From Clostridiaceae bacterium (lineage in GTDB: Bacteria > Bacillota > Clostridia > Lachnospirales > Lachnospiraceae), in NCBI GenBank assembly GCA_009911065.1, contig QXWR01000029.1, positions 1 to 64,000 on the forward strand: DNA of 64,000 bases, given 5' to 3'. Made by a program: the position numbers and the translations under genes. Below are positions 1 through 8,489 of the stretch, piece after piece. The notes under the pieces were generated by a model. That model saw nothing but the letters and a program-made list of their open reading frames with translations, searched no databases and was not told the origin of the DNA. Position 1 is the first letter of the stretch. Every line of letters starts with the position of its first letter.

Positions 1-19
1 TTAAATTATTCTACAAAAT

Positions 20-71
20 AAAGGGGCTGTGAAGTTTGGAGTTTTCAACTCCTTTTTTTCACAGCCCCTTT
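20..71 (-). terminator. Terminator of the penicillin-binding protein gene
   Basis: A 14-bp inverted repeat (20-33 with 58-71, core AGGGGCTGTGAA) encloses a second stem (GGAGTT/AACTCC). Read on the minus strand it lies about 20 bases past the stop codon of the gene ending at 90 and is followed by a moderately T-rich stretch. Confidence 0.75.
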
Positions 72-89
72 GACTGTGTATTTGTTGTG

Positions 90-2780
90 TTACGGGGTGT
101 TGGAGAAGGCAGGGCCGGAATTTTCCGGGGCCTGGGTGGTTGGTTCGTGCGTTACATAGCCAGGACCAATGGGTGCTGGCGCAGTGGTCTCTTCGGTGGG
201 AGTTCCTCCCTCAGCAGGTAAGCTTTCTCCCGGTTCCGGCTCGATGATGGTTGCCTCGTGTCCCCCGCAGACCCGGGAGGGGAGAGCAAAGGGCGAGTCG
301 TCGGTGGAGGAAGTGGCGTCAGAGGGCAGGGCAAGGCGCACATGGGTAGTGCGGGGACACCAGGTTCCCGGCAGCAGCCCTGTAATCTGGCAGACCGTTG
401 CTCTCACATGAATGTCACAAACCTCTGTGGGGGTGGAGCCTTTGGCAAAATATTCCGTGTAGGAGGCATTGCCTCTTGGGTCGGAGGAGCATACGCCAGG
501 AATGGCAAGTTTGCCGGATTTGCGGCAGATGGTTGCCGTCTCCACACTTTCCGGAACTTCAAAACCAGGGTCTTCCAAGCCCTCGTGAAGCCTTGTCATA
601 ATCTTTCTCCAGATAGCTTTGTGGAAGGAGGTGTTTCCGTTGCGGCCCCCCAATCTTTGGTTGCTGTCGCAGCCAGCCCAGATTCCTGCCGTATAGTGGG
701 GGGTAAAGCCCACAAACCAAATATCCACGTTGTTGGAGGTTGTACCGCTTTTGCCTGCGTTTGACATGCCTGGAATGTTGGCGGCCACACTGGTTGCGTT
801 GACGCTGACCCCAGAGCGGGAGAACTTCCGGTTGCTTTCCATGGAATCCGACAGGGCGTCAGTCAGAACAAAGGCCGTGGAATCTTTTAATACCCGATGG
901 GTTTCCGGCTCATTGTCAATGAGAATCTTGCCGTTGTGGTCTAAGATTCGGGTAAAAAATACTGGTTTTGTATAGACCCCTCCATTGGCGATGGAAGCAT
1001 AGGCAGCAGTCAGTTCTAAGTTGGTGACACCTCGGGTCAGTCCTCCAAGGGCGGTGGCAGCGTTAAAGTCCGTGTCGGTCAGGGTGGTGATGCCAAAATT
1101 TTTGGCGTATTCAATTCCCAGCTGAGGTTTTACCGTCTCCATCAGACACCGGACCGCCACAATATTCATGGAATAAATAATGCCGTCCCGAATGCTGGAA
1201 TAACCTAAGTATCCCTGGCTGTACCAGTTGACAAAGGTTTTGGTTCCAACGGTGAAGGGTTCGTCGTAATAAACCGTACCCAAGGTGGCGCCGCAGGTGT
1301 CCACTGCAGGGGCAAAGGCAGTGATGACTTTAAAGGTAGATCCAGGCTGACGGGTGGTGTTGGTGGCCCGGTTTAAGGTCAGGCTGTCGGTTTTTTGTCC
1401 CCGTCCGCCGCTGATGGCCTTAACTTGTCCGGTATGCTGGTCCATAAGCACAAAGGAGACCTGAGGCTGCAAGACTTTGGTCAGCTTTTCTCCAATGATC
1501 ACATCCCCTTCTGCAAGCTGGTATTCTTTGTAGGCGTCCACATCGGCCTGGGCAGCTTCTTCTGAGTTGTAAAGGCCGTCAAAACTGTCCCGGCGTACCT
1601 GTTTGTGCCAGTTTTGAATATTTTTTTCCGAAAAATGCTCTGTGGTGCCATCGGCATGGGTCACAGACAGACGGTATTCCACTGAGTAGCGGGTAGCTGC
1701 ATAGTTGGCCGGATTGTTGACTTCCTCATCCACAATGGCCTGCATAACCGGGTCCTGGGTGGTATGAATCTGAAGTCCGCCGCCGTAGAGCAGGTTGTGG
1801 GCCTGTGTCTCCGAGTAGCCCAGCTTCTCCATAAGGGACTCTTTTACCTGCTGGGTTAGTTCGTCGGTAAAGTAGCTGTACGGAGTGGCGGCGGCTTCTC
1901 TGGCTACCACATTTACATCCTGAATCCTGGAATACACATCGTCAGCCAAAGCCTCTTTTTGCCGTTCTTCTGTAATTAAGCCCTGGTCCACCATATATTG
2001 AAGAATGATTTCCCGCTTTTCTGCATTGTTTTCCGGATGGGAAACTGGGTCGAACCGGGAAGGGCTTTGGGTGATGCCTGCTAAAACGGCAGCCTCAGAT
2101 AAGGTCAAATCCGACACTTCCTTATCAAAATACCGGCGGGCAGCCACCTTTACTCCAAGAGCGTTGTTGCCTAAGTTGATGGTGTTTAAATAGTTGGTTA
2201 AAATCAGCTCCTTGTCCATGGACTTGCTAAGCTGTAAGGCCAGATACTGTTCCTGAAGTTTCCGTTCCAGTTTGGCGCCGAAGCTGGATTCCATACCGCC
2301 GTTGAACACATTGTTCTTAATCAGCTGCTGGGTGATGGTGCTGCCGCCTCCCCGGTTTTCTCCGGTTAAAACGCCGTAGGCAGCGCGGGAGATGGAGCGG
2401 AGATCAATTCCATTGTGACTCCAGAAACGGGCGTCTTCAATGGCAATAAATGCGTTGATCAAATCTTCGGGAAGCTCGTCAAAGGTGGCCTCTTCCCGGT
2501 TGGCCCCTGCCATAACCAGTGTGTCCGTTAAGTTGCCGGCGCTGTCATAGACTGTGGTGGCATAGCCAATGGGGACAATGCTTTCCACATTAATGTCCGG
2601 GGCGCTGTCAATGATGCCCATGAACATTCCCACGCCGGTACTGGCGATTACCAGGGCAATAAACAGGCAGAGGACAAAGCAGGTTTTGAAAATGGTCAGG
2701 AATATACGGGAAGTATATTTCTCGGCGTTGGAATTGGCCGCCTTTATCTTTTTTAGTGTTGCATTTTTTCCGTAATTCAT
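90..2780 (-). CDS. Class A penicillin-binding protein (transglycosylase/transpeptidase)
   Basis: Bifunctional peptidoglycan synthase of 896 residues that polymerises glycan strands and cross-links stem peptides outside the membrane. A short basic cytoplasmic tail is followed by one membrane segment at about residues 30-55. A GT51 transglycosylase domain shows EDARF (about 115) and GGSTITQQ (about 147). The transpeptidase domain shows STFK (about 482), SMN (about 537) and KSGTT (about 677). The C-terminal tail is rich in Pro, Thr and Glu. The ATG at 2780 is chosen over an in-frame upstream ATG because AGGAGG lies just before it and the promoter lies between the two. It is divergent from yigZ. 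The domains are unambiguous; the exact PBP1 subtype is not assigned. Confidence 0.95.
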   Translation of the reverse strand: MNYGKNATLKKIKAANSNAEKYTSRIFLTIFKTCFVLCLFIALVIASTGVGMFMGIIDSAPDINVESIVPIGYATTVYDSAGNLTDTLVMAGANREEATFDELPEDLINAFIAIEDARFWSHNGIDLRSISRAAYGVLTGENRGGGSTITQQLIKNNVFNGGMESSFGAKLERKLQEQYLALQLSKSMDKELILTNYLNTINLGNNALGVKVAARRYFDKEVSDLTLSEAAVLAGITQSPSRFDPVSHPENNAEKREIILQYMVDQGLITEERQKEALADDVYSRIQDVNVVAREAAATPYSYFTDELTQQVKESLMEKLGYSETQAHNLLYGGGLQIHTTQDPVMQAIVDEEVNNPANYAATRYSVEYRLSVTHADGTTEHFSEKNIQNWHKQVRRDSFDGLYNSEEAAQADVDAYKEYQLAEGDVIIGEKLTKVLQPQVSFVLMDQHTGQVKAISGGRGQKTDSLTLNRATNTTRQPGSTFKVITAFAPAVDTCGATLGTVYYDEPFTVGTKTFVNWYSQGYLGYSSIRDGIIYSMNIVAVRCLMETVKPQLGIEYAKNFGITTLTDTDFNAATALGGLTRGVTNLELTAAYASIANGGVYTKPVFFTRILDHNGKILIDNEPETHRVLKDSTAFVLTDALSDSMESNRKFSRSGVSVNATSVAANIPGMSNAGKSGTTSNNVDIWFVGFTPHYTAGIWAGCDSNQRLGGRNGNTSFHKAIWRKIMTRLHEGLEDPGFEVPESVETATICRKSGKLAIPGVCSSDPRGNASYTEYFAKGSTPTEVCDIHVRATVCQITGLLPGTWCPRTTHVRLALPSDATSSTDDSPFALPSRVCGGHEATIIEPEPGESLPAEGGTPTEETTAPAPIGPGYVTHEPTTQAPENSGPAFSNTP

Positions 2781-2825
2781 AAAATTCCTCCTTTTAGAGG
2801 GCCTGGATGATAAAACCCGGATACC

Positions 2826-2854
2826 ATTATAACAAAAATTGTGGTACAATTCAA
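2826..2854 (-). promoter_or_regulatory. Promoter of the penicillin-binding protein gene
   Basis: On the minus strand: TTGAAT, 17-base spacer, TATAAT, about 45 bases upstream of the chosen ATG at 2780. This supports that start, because the longer upstream reading would begin before the promoter. Confidence 0.75.
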
Positions 2855-2963
2855 TAAGGGAATGCAAGAAGGGGATATGGGGAACGCCCGATGCTTTTGT
2901 GAACCAACGTGATTCGGTAAGTTGAAGTTGGAAGGAACGTTCGAATTAGAATTAGAAATAAAA

Positions 2964-2992
2964 TTGGATAAACGACATGTAAAAAATAAAAT
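2964..2992 (+). promoter_or_regulatory. Probable promoter of yigZ
   Basis: TTGGAT, 17-base spacer, TAAAAT, giving a transcription start near 3000 and a very short leader before the ATG at 3016. Confidence 0.5.
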
Positions 2993-3015
2993 AAGGAAAG
3001 GATGGAGCGTGTGGT

Positions 3016-3672
3016 ATGGAAGAGGGGTATCGGATTTTGTACGAGGGAGGAGAGGGGGAGGTGGTGGAGAAGAAATCCCGGTTTATTGCTTCTACCAAAC
3101 CTGTCTCCTCGGAGGAGGAAGCCATGGCATTTGTGGAGGAGATACGGAAAAAGTACTGGGATGCAAGACATCACTGTTATGCCTATGTGATCGGAAACAG
3201 GGGGCAGCTGTGCCGGTGCAGTGATGATGGGGAACCGGCGCAGACAGCGGGCCGGCCTATGTTGGATGTGCTTTTGGGGGAGGAAATCCGAAATGTGTGT
3301 GTGGTGGTGACACGGTACTTTGGAGGAACTCTTTTAGGAACCGGCGGGCTGGTGCGGGCTTATTCCGCAGCTGTGAAAGAAGGACTGAAGGAAAGCGTCA
3401 CAGTAAAGAAGCAATTGGGCCGGAAGATCAAAATGGTTACGGATTACAATGGAATCGGGAAGATTCAGTATGTGGCAGGTCAGATGGGGATTTTGATTAT
3501 AGATACCCAATATACAGACCAGGTGACGATCACCTTTGCAGTTCCAAAAAATCAGGCAGATGCTTTTTTAACCCAGGTGACAGAGAAGACGGCCGGGAAA
3601 GCGGTATGGGAAGAAGAGGGCCAGTTGTTTTATGGAATGGCAGGGGAACAGATGGTATTCTTTGAAGGGTGA
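3016..3672 (+). CDS. YigZ/IMPACT family protein
   Basis: A 218-residue protein of the YigZ/IMPACT (UPF0029) family. The N-terminal domain has the family signature RHHCYAY, then [12 protein letters not shown] and [17 protein letters not shown] (about residues 50-115). The C-terminal half matches the smaller DUF1949-type alpha/beta domain. Bacterial members are linked to translation or stress responses, but the biochemical role is not settled. The start at 3016 has only a weak purine-rich site (AAGGAAAGG) upstream. An ATG at 3002 is out of frame. It sits just upstream of typA, which has its own promoter beginning about 13 bases after the yigZ stop. Confidence 0.9.
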   Translation: MEEGYRILYEGGEGEVVEKKSRFIASTKPVSSEEEAMAFVEEIRKKYWDARHHCYAYVIGNRGQLCRCSDDGEPAQTAGRPMLDVLLGEEIRNVCVVVTRYFGGTLLGTGGLVRAYSAAVKEGLKESVTVKKQLGRKIKMVTDYNGIGKIQYVAGQMGILIIDTQYTDQVTITFAVPKNQADAFLTQVTEKTAGKAVWEEEGQLFYGMAGEQMVFFEG

Positions 3673-3684
3673 GAAAAATATTGC

Positions 3685-3713
3685 TTGCATTCTATCTCCA
3701 GAGATGATATATT
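3685..3713 (+). promoter_or_regulatory. Promoter of typA
   Basis: TTGCAT, exactly 17 bases, TATATT. It sits between the yigZ stop (3672) and typA and would start RNA near 3720, upstream of the hairpin at 3735-3770. Confidence 0.65.
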
Positions 3714-3734
3714 AATGTATCGAAGATTATCTGG

Positions 3735-3770
3735 AGCTAAGGACCGTCTCCCCGTGTTCTTAGCTTTTTT
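3735..3770 (+). terminator. Intrinsic terminator in the typA leader (attenuator candidate)
   Basis: A 10-bp stem (AGCTAAGGAC at 3735-3744 with GTTCTTAGCT at 3756-3765, one G-U pair) is followed by a run of six T. It would end yigZ read-through. It also lies downstream of the predicted typA promoter and 26 bases before the typA ATG, so RNA from that promoter must pass it. Confidence 0.75.
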
Positions 3771-3795
3771 GAGAAGAGGGAAGAGAAGAGCTGAC

Positions 3796-5619
3796 ATGAA
3801 GAGAGAAGATGTAAGAAATATTGCAATCATTGCCCATGTAGACCATGGGAAGACCACTTTAGTAGACGAGCTGTTAAAAAGCAGCGGCGTGTTTCGGGCC
3901 AACCAGGAGGTAGTGGAGCGGGTTATGGACTCCAATGACCTGGAGCGGGAGCGGGGAATCACGATCCTATCCAAAAATACGGCTGTTTTTTATAAGGATA
4001 CAAAGATCAACATTATTGATACTCCGGGACATGCCGATTTTGGCGGCGAGGTGGAGCGGGTTCTTAAAATGGTCAATGGAGTTATTCTGGTGGTAGATGC
4101 TTATGAAGGTCCTATGCCTCAGACCAAGTTTGTGTTGAAAAAGGCGCTGGAGCTGGACTTGCCGGCCATTGTGTGTATCAATAAGATTGACCGGCCAGAA
4201 GCCCGTCCCCAGGAGGTAATCGACGAGGTTTTAGAGCTGTTTATGGATTTGGATGCGTCGGACGAGCAGCTGGACTGTCCTTTTGTGTTTGCGTCTGCCC
4301 GGTCTGGTTTTGCAAAGAAAGAACTGACTGACCCAGAAGAAGATATGCGGCCCTTGTTTGAGACCATTTTAAATTACATTCCGGCGCCGGAGGGAGATCC
4401 GGATACGGATGCAAGGCTTCTGGTCAGTACCATTGATTACAATGAGTATGTAGGCCGTATTGGGATTGGAAAGATTGACGATGGAACTATCCGGGTCAAT
4501 CAGGAATGTGTGATTGTGAATCACCATGATCCGGACAAGCGGCGCAAGGTAAAGATCGGTAAACTGTATCAGTTTGACGGCTTAAACCGGGTGGACGTGA
4601 CAGAGGCAACGGTGGGAGATATTGTGGCTGTATCCGGCATCGCGGATTTGCACATTGGTGACACCATCTGTTCTCCAGAGAATCCAAACGCCATTCCCTT
4701 TCAGAAGATTTCCGAGCCGACCATTGCCATGAATTTTATGGTTAATGACAGTCCCCTGGCCGGAAAAGAGGGAAAGTATGTGACTTCCCGCCATATTCGG
4801 GAACGGCTCTTTAAGGAGCTGAATACCGATGTGAGCCTTCGGGTGGAAGAGACGGAGTCTCCCGACTGCTTTAAAGTGTCTGGAAGAGGAGAGCTGCATC
4901 TTTCGGTGCTGATTGAGAATATGCGCCGGGAGGGGTATGAATTTGCAGTCAGCAAGGCGGAAGTGCTGTATAAGTACAATGAGAGGAACCAAAAACTGGA
5001 ACCAATGGAGCTGGCCTATATTGATGTTCCGGAGGAATTTACTGGAAGTGTGATTCAAAAGCTGACGTCCCGGAAAGGGGAGTTACAGGGAATGAGTCCC
5101 ATGAGTGGCGGCTATACCCGGTTGGAGATTGCCATTCCGTCAAGAGGCTTGATCGGATACCGGGGAGAATTTATGACCGACACCAAAGGCAATGGGATTT
5201 TAAATACCATATTTGACGATTACGGTCCGTATAAGGGAGATTTAAACTACAGAAAAACAGGCTCTTTGATTGCCTATGAAAGCGGGGAGACGATTACGTA
5301 TGGTCTGTTTAATGCTCAGGAGCGGGGGATTTTGTTTGTAGGACCTGGCGAGAAGGTATATGCCGGCATGGTAATCGGGCAGAATCCAAAGGCGGAGGAT
5401 ATTGAGGTAAATGTGTGCAAGACCAAGAAGCTGACCAACACCCGTTCCTCCAGTGCAGACGAAGCGCTAAAGCTGACGCCCAAAAAAGAGATGAGTCTGG
5501 AACAGTGTTTGGAATTTATTGATACAGATGAGCTTTTGGAAGTGACGCCGGAAAGCTTGCGGATTCGAAAGAAGATTTTGGACCCAACGATGCGCAAAAG
5601 AGCTGCTTTTAAAAAATAA
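3796..5619 (+). CDS. typA: Translational GTPase TypA/BipA
   Basis: Ribosome-associated GTPase of 607 residues, related to EF-G and LepA, that acts in ribosome assembly and stress or cold adaptation. The G domain begins near residue 8 with AHVDHGKTT, then RGITI (switch I), [12 protein letters not shown] and NKIDRP. Beta-barrel, EF-G-like and TypA-specific C-terminal regions follow. The frame is open upstream to 3685, but ATG 3796 matches the usual family N-terminus ([19 protein letters not shown]). The upstream extension runs through a terminator hairpin, so I do not treat it as coding. The GA-rich sequence before 3796 is a weak ribosome site. Confidence 0.97.
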   Translation: MKREDVRNIAIIAHVDHGKTTLVDELLKSSGVFRANQEVVERVMDSNDLERERGITILSKNTAVFYKDTKINIIDTPGHADFGGEVERVLKMVNGVILVVDAYEGPMPQTKFVLKKALELDLPAIVCINKIDRPEARPQEVIDEVLELFMDLDASDEQLDCPFVFASARSGFAKKELTDPEEDMRPLFETILNYIPAPEGDPDTDARLLVSTIDYNEYVGRIGIGKIDDGTIRVNQECVIVNHHDPDKRRKVKIGKLYQFDGLNRVDVTEATVGDIVAVSGIADLHIGDTICSPENPNAIPFQKISEPTIAMNFMVNDSPLAGKEGKYVTSRHIRERLFKELNTDVSLRVEETESPDCFKVSGRGELHLSVLIENMRREGYEFAVSKAEVLYKYNERNQKLEPMELAYIDVPEEFTGSVIQKLTSRKGELQGMSPMSGGYTRLEIAIPSRGLIGYRGEFMTDTKGNGILNTIFDDYGPYKGDLNYRKTGSLIAYESGETITYGLFNAQERGILFVGPGEKVYAGMVIGQNPKAEDIEVNVCKTKKLTNTRSSSADEALKLTPKKEMSLEQCLEFIDTDELLEVTPESLRIRKKILDPTMRKRAAFKK

Positions 5620-5726
5620 ATTAAGAAAAGTCGTTATTTGGCGAACGAATTGCATCATATCTACGTTTTCTTTTTCATAGACATATTAAGAGCAGCAGGA
5701 CCGTCTGCTTTGCGCAAAATCCAAGT

Positions 5727-5890
5727 TAGAGGGTGTTGGAAAATGTATTCCTGGCATCTAAACGCCCCGCTATACGATAGATTTGGCACAAATTCATTTC
5801 ACGTGACCCGCTTACGCCCCGTTTACTTGTGCCAGATTTCCTACAAAGTGGAGTATATCGTTACCAGAAAGCAATGTTCAAACACCAGTA
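5727..5890. repeat. About 164-bp imperfect palindrome, element E (family membership uncertain)
   Basis: The 400-base stretch between typA and the next gene holds a long imperfect inverted repeat. Outer arms run GGGTGTTGG...CCTGG against CCAGA...AACACC, with a strong inner stem ATTTGGCACAA/TTGTGCCAGAT around a GC-rich core (GGGGCGTAAGCGGGT on the minus strand). Length and nested layout match the CTAG-bounded palindromes at 34770 and 57568, but the sequence similarity is weak and the ends read TTAG and AGTA rather than CTAG. A second small inverted repeat (TGCATTCAT at 5898-5906, ATGAATGCA at 5929-5937) follows. Confidence 0.6.
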
Positions 5891-6018
5891 CATCTTTGCA
5901 TTCATCTTGAAGTAAATCGTGCTTGAGAATGAATGCAGCGCTACATCAGGTTTTGCCGGTATGCTGTGAATATGAAAAAATAAATATGAATATGAAAAAG
6001 GAAGAGGAGAGAAGTACC

Positions 6019-6660
6019 ATGGCAGAAAAAGTGATTGAAAATAACAAGGTAAGCGTAATTGGAGAAATCATTTCCGGATTCACCTTCAGTCATGAGGTGT
6101 TTGGAGAGGGCTTTTACGTGGTGGATGTGGCGGTGAACCGTTTGAGCGAACAGGCAGATATTATCCCTTTGATGATTTCAGAGCGGCTGATTCATGTGCA
6201 GGAAGATTATCGCGGCTGTACGGTGGAGGCCATAGGACAGTTCCGTTCCTATAACCGGCATGAAGGGGTAAAGAACCGTCTGGTGCTGTCGGTGTTTGTT
6301 CGGGAGATTAATTTTATGGAGGAGTTTACCGATTATACCAAGACCAACCAGATTTTTCTGGACGGGTATATCTGTAAGGAGCCGATTTACCGGAAAACTC
6401 CTTTGGGACGGGAGATTGCAGACCTTTTGCTGGCAGTGAACCGCCCTTATGGAAAATCGGATTATATTCCCTGTATTGCCTGGGGACGCAATGCCCGTTT
6501 TGCTTCTGGTTTTGAAGTGGGAACCAGGGTTCGGGTGTGGGGCCGTGTTCAGAGCCGGGAATATACGAAAAAGCTGTCCGAGACTGAGTGCGAAAAGAGA
6601 GTGGCCTATGAAGTGTCTATCAGCAAGTTAGAGTGCGGAGAAGAGCAGGATAAACAGTAA
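6019..6660 (+). CDS. Single-stranded DNA-binding protein-like (OB-fold) protein
   Basis: A 213-residue protein resembling SSB-family OB-fold proteins. The C-terminal half contains FLDGYICKEPIYRKTPLGRE, then ADLLLAVNR and DYIPCIAWGRNARFA, the usual SSB beta-strand order (strand, loop, P-I-A-W-G), and ends the fold at GRVQSREY. The N-terminal 100 residues look like a second, diverged OB-like unit. There is no acidic DDDIPF-type tail, so it is probably not the housekeeping SSB. The start at ATG 6019 has GAGGAG upstream; the frame is open further upstream without a good site. It may be cotranscribed with the adenosyltransferase-like gene 45 bases downstream. Confidence 0.75.
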   Translation: MAEKVIENNKVSVIGEIISGFTFSHEVFGEGFYVVDVAVNRLSEQADIIPLMISERLIHVQEDYRGCTVEAIGQFRSYNRHEGVKNRLVLSVFVREINFMEEFTDYTKTNQIFLDGYICKEPIYRKTPLGREIADLLLAVNRPYGKSDYIPCIAWGRNARFASGFEVGTRVRVWGRVQSREYTKKLSETECEKRVAYEVSISKLECGEEQDKQ

Positions 6661-6705
6661 AATCGCAGACACAGGCAAAAGATCGGATACTTGGGAGTAT
6701 ATTTC

Positions 6706-7194
6706 ATGGATACAGGAAAGATTGAGATTATTTACGGAGAGGGTTCTGGCAAGACAGCCATGGCCCTTGGAAGAGGACTGAAAGCGTTGGTCCAGCAGAA
6801 AAAAGTGGTTGTCATTGAGTTTTTAAAGGGAAGTCAAAGTCAGGAGTGGCTGGATGTGATGAAGCGTCTGGAGCCGGACATGAATGTTTTCCGGTTTGAA
6901 AGAGCGGGCTGTGAGTTTGAGCAGCTGTCAGAGCCGGAGAGGCAGGAGGAATGCGCCAATATCCGCAATGGGGTGAACTATGCAAGAAAGGTGCTGGCCA
7001 CCAGAGAGTGCAGCGTGCTGATTTTAGACGGGGTTTTAGGACTTTTGGACCATGAGATTTTGTTGGAGTCAGAGCTTTTGCAGCTGGTGGACAGCCGGGG
7101 CGATGTGGATGTGATTCTCACCGGACGGGTCCTTCCAGATGATTTGGCAGCGATGGCAGACCGGATTGATCGGATTACCCGGATTGAAGGGTAA
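6706..7194 (+). CDS. Corrinoid adenosyltransferase-like P-loop protein (CobA/BtuR family)
   Basis: A 162-residue P-loop protein with the size and order of CobA/BtuR cob(I)alamin adenosyltransferases, which transfer adenosyl from ATP to cobalt in corrinoids. Walker A is GEGSGKTAMALG near the N-terminus, where the family usually has GxGKGKTTAALG. Later blocks are VVVIEFLKG, SVLILDGVLGLLD (in the Walker B position) and DVILTGRVLPDDL, which resembles the family's TGR motif. ATG 6706 is chosen because GGGAG lies 8 bases upstream; a TTG at 6691 is also in frame. The altered P-loop makes the exact activity uncertain. cbiB, another cobamide gene, lies 50 kb away and is not in the same operon. Confidence 0.65.
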   Translation: MDTGKIEIIYGEGSGKTAMALGRGLKALVQQKKVVVIEFLKGSQSQEWLDVMKRLEPDMNVFRFERAGCEFEQLSEPERQEECANIRNGVNYARKVLATRECSVLILDGVLGLLDHEILLESELLQLVDSRGDVDVILTGRVLPDDLAAMADRIDRITRIEG

Positions 7195-7201
7195 ATTTTG
7201 A

Positions 7202-7230
7202 TTGACAAGATAAGAAGATGATGGTAGTAT
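7202..7230 (+). promoter_or_regulatory. Promoter of the lysine riboswitch and dapAB
   Basis: TTGACA, 17 bases, TAGTAT, starting 8 bases after the preceding stop codon and about 50 bases upstream of the L-box core. Confidence 0.75.
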
Positions 7231-7279
7231 TTTGTTCATAGAGTGAAACAGCCGCAGATGCAGGAAGGCGGTTCAAAGA

Positions 7280-7470
7280 AGAAGTAGAGGTTGCGTGAAG
7301 CATCAGTAGGCTGCCGGATGTTCCAGAGACAGGGGAAGGCAGTTAAAAGGGCGGACGCCGAAGGCAGGTACAGGCTGGATGTATTTGCCTGGGCGCAGGG
7401 TGAAGAACTCTGCGACTGTCATTCGGATTTTCAGTCTGGATGGAGAGCTGCTCATGTAGAAAAGATTATA
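7280..7470 (+). promoter_or_regulatory. Lysine riboswitch (L-box) of dapAB
   Basis: The 390-base leader of dapA contains the L-box landmarks in order: GTAGAGGTTGCG at the 5' side, AAAGGGCGGACGCCGAAGGC in the middle, GCCTGGGCGCAGGG, ACTGTCATTC, and GGATGGAGAGCTGCTC at the 3' side. P1 can form between AGTAG and CTGCT. It is followed by an intrinsic terminator and then a lysine-pathway operon, which fits lysine-induced transcription termination. Recognised by eye against the Bacillus lysC L-box; the boundaries are approximate. Confidence 0.88.
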
Positions 7471-7491
7471 AGGGTATTATAATTTTTTATG

Positions 7492-7520
7492 GAGGAGCTG
7501 TCAGGTCAGCTCCTCTTTTT
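7492..7520 (+). terminator. Riboswitch-controlled terminator before dapA
   Basis: Stem GAGGAGCTG (7492-7500) with CAGCTCCTC (7507-7515) and a T run to 7520, between the L-box and the dapA ribosome site. It is the expected expression platform. Confidence 0.85.
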
Positions 7521-7585
7521 AAGTGACGATTCAGGAGCGTTTGCTCCTGATTTGAGGAAACCTGTATTGTAAGGAGGATGATTTT

Positions 7586-8470
7586 ATGGCTATTTTTGAA
7601 GGCGCAGGCGTGGCCCTTGTTACCCCTTTTGGGGCAGATGGGGAAGTGAATTACAATAAGCTGGAGGAGCTTTTGGAGGAGCAGATTGCAGGAGGCACAG
7701 ATGCCATTATTTCCTGCGGCACCACAGGAGAATCTTCTACCATGAGCCACGAGGAGCATCTGGATGTGGTTCGTTTTACCTGTCAAGTAGTGAAAAACCG
7801 GATTCCGGTTATTGCAGGGACCGGCTCCAATTCTACCAGGGAAGCAGTTCATCTGTCAAAGGAAGCAAAGACCGCAGGAGCAGACGGCCTTTTACTGGTG
7901 ACGCCTTATTATAACAAGGCAACTCAGGCAGGTTTGACTGCCCATTATACCACGGTGGCAAAAGAGGTGGACTTACCCATTCTTTTGTATCATATTCCTG
8001 GACGGACCGGTGTGACCATGAAGCCGGAGACCATGGTAAATTTGTGCAGACAGGTTCCGAACATTGTGGGAATTAAGGAGGCCAGCGGAGATTTTTCTGC
8101 CATCGCTCAGATTATGAATCTGGCAGACGGGTGTGTGGATTTGTATTCAGGCAATGACGACCAGATTGTTCCTCTTCTTTCTCTGGGAGGAAAGGGAGTG
8201 ATCTCGGTGCTGTCCAATGTGGCACCCAGACAGACCCATGAGATCTGTGCCAGCTACTTTGCAGGGGATGTAAAGAGAAGCTGTGAATTGCAGCTTGCTG
8301 CCATTCCTCTTGTCAACGCCCTGTTCTGCGAGGTGAATCCCATTCCGGTAAAGGCTGCGCTTAATTTGATGGGCAAGGAGGCAGGACCGCTGCGGATGCC
8401 GCTGACTCAGATGGAGCCAGAGAATCAGGAGCGCCTTTTGAAAGCAATGAAAGAGTACGGAATTTTGTAG
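7586..8470 (+). CDS. dapA: 4-hydroxy-tetrahydrodipicolinate synthase
   Basis: Condenses pyruvate with aspartate semialdehyde, the first committed step to diaminopimelate and lysine. The 294-residue TIM barrel shows SCGTTGESST (about residues 40-50), the tyrosine motif TPYYNKATQ and the Schiff-base lysine in IVGIKEASGD. The ribosome site AAGGAGG lies 10 bases before ATG 7586. First gene of a dapA-dapB operon 19 bases apart, under the lysine riboswitch. Product meso-DAP also feeds the peptidoglycan cross-linked by the penicillin-binding protein of this window. Confidence 0.97.
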   Translation: MAIFEGAGVALVTPFGADGEVNYNKLEELLEEQIAGGTDAIISCGTTGESSTMSHEEHLDVVRFTCQVVKNRIPVIAGTGSNSTREAVHLSKEAKTAGADGLLLVTPYYNKATQAGLTAHYTTVAKEVDLPILLYHIPGRTGVTMKPETMVNLCRQVPNIVGIKEASGDFSAIAQIMNLADGCVDLYSGNDDQIVPLLSLGGKGVISVLSNVAPRQTHEICASYFAGDVKRSCELQLAAIPLVNALFCEVNPIPVKAALNLMGKEAGPLRMPLTQMEPENQERLLKAMKEYGIL

Positions 8471-8489
8471 AGAGGAAAGGGCGGCAGAA

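Noticed and set aside
5638-5910. Open frame of 90 codons after typA
   Set aside because: It reads through the palindrome at 5727-5890, with an amino-acid mix unlike a folded protein and no ribosome site.
7291-7482. Open frame of 63 codons upstream of dapA
   Set aside because: It overlaps the lysine riboswitch aptamer, starts at TTG and has no ribosome site.
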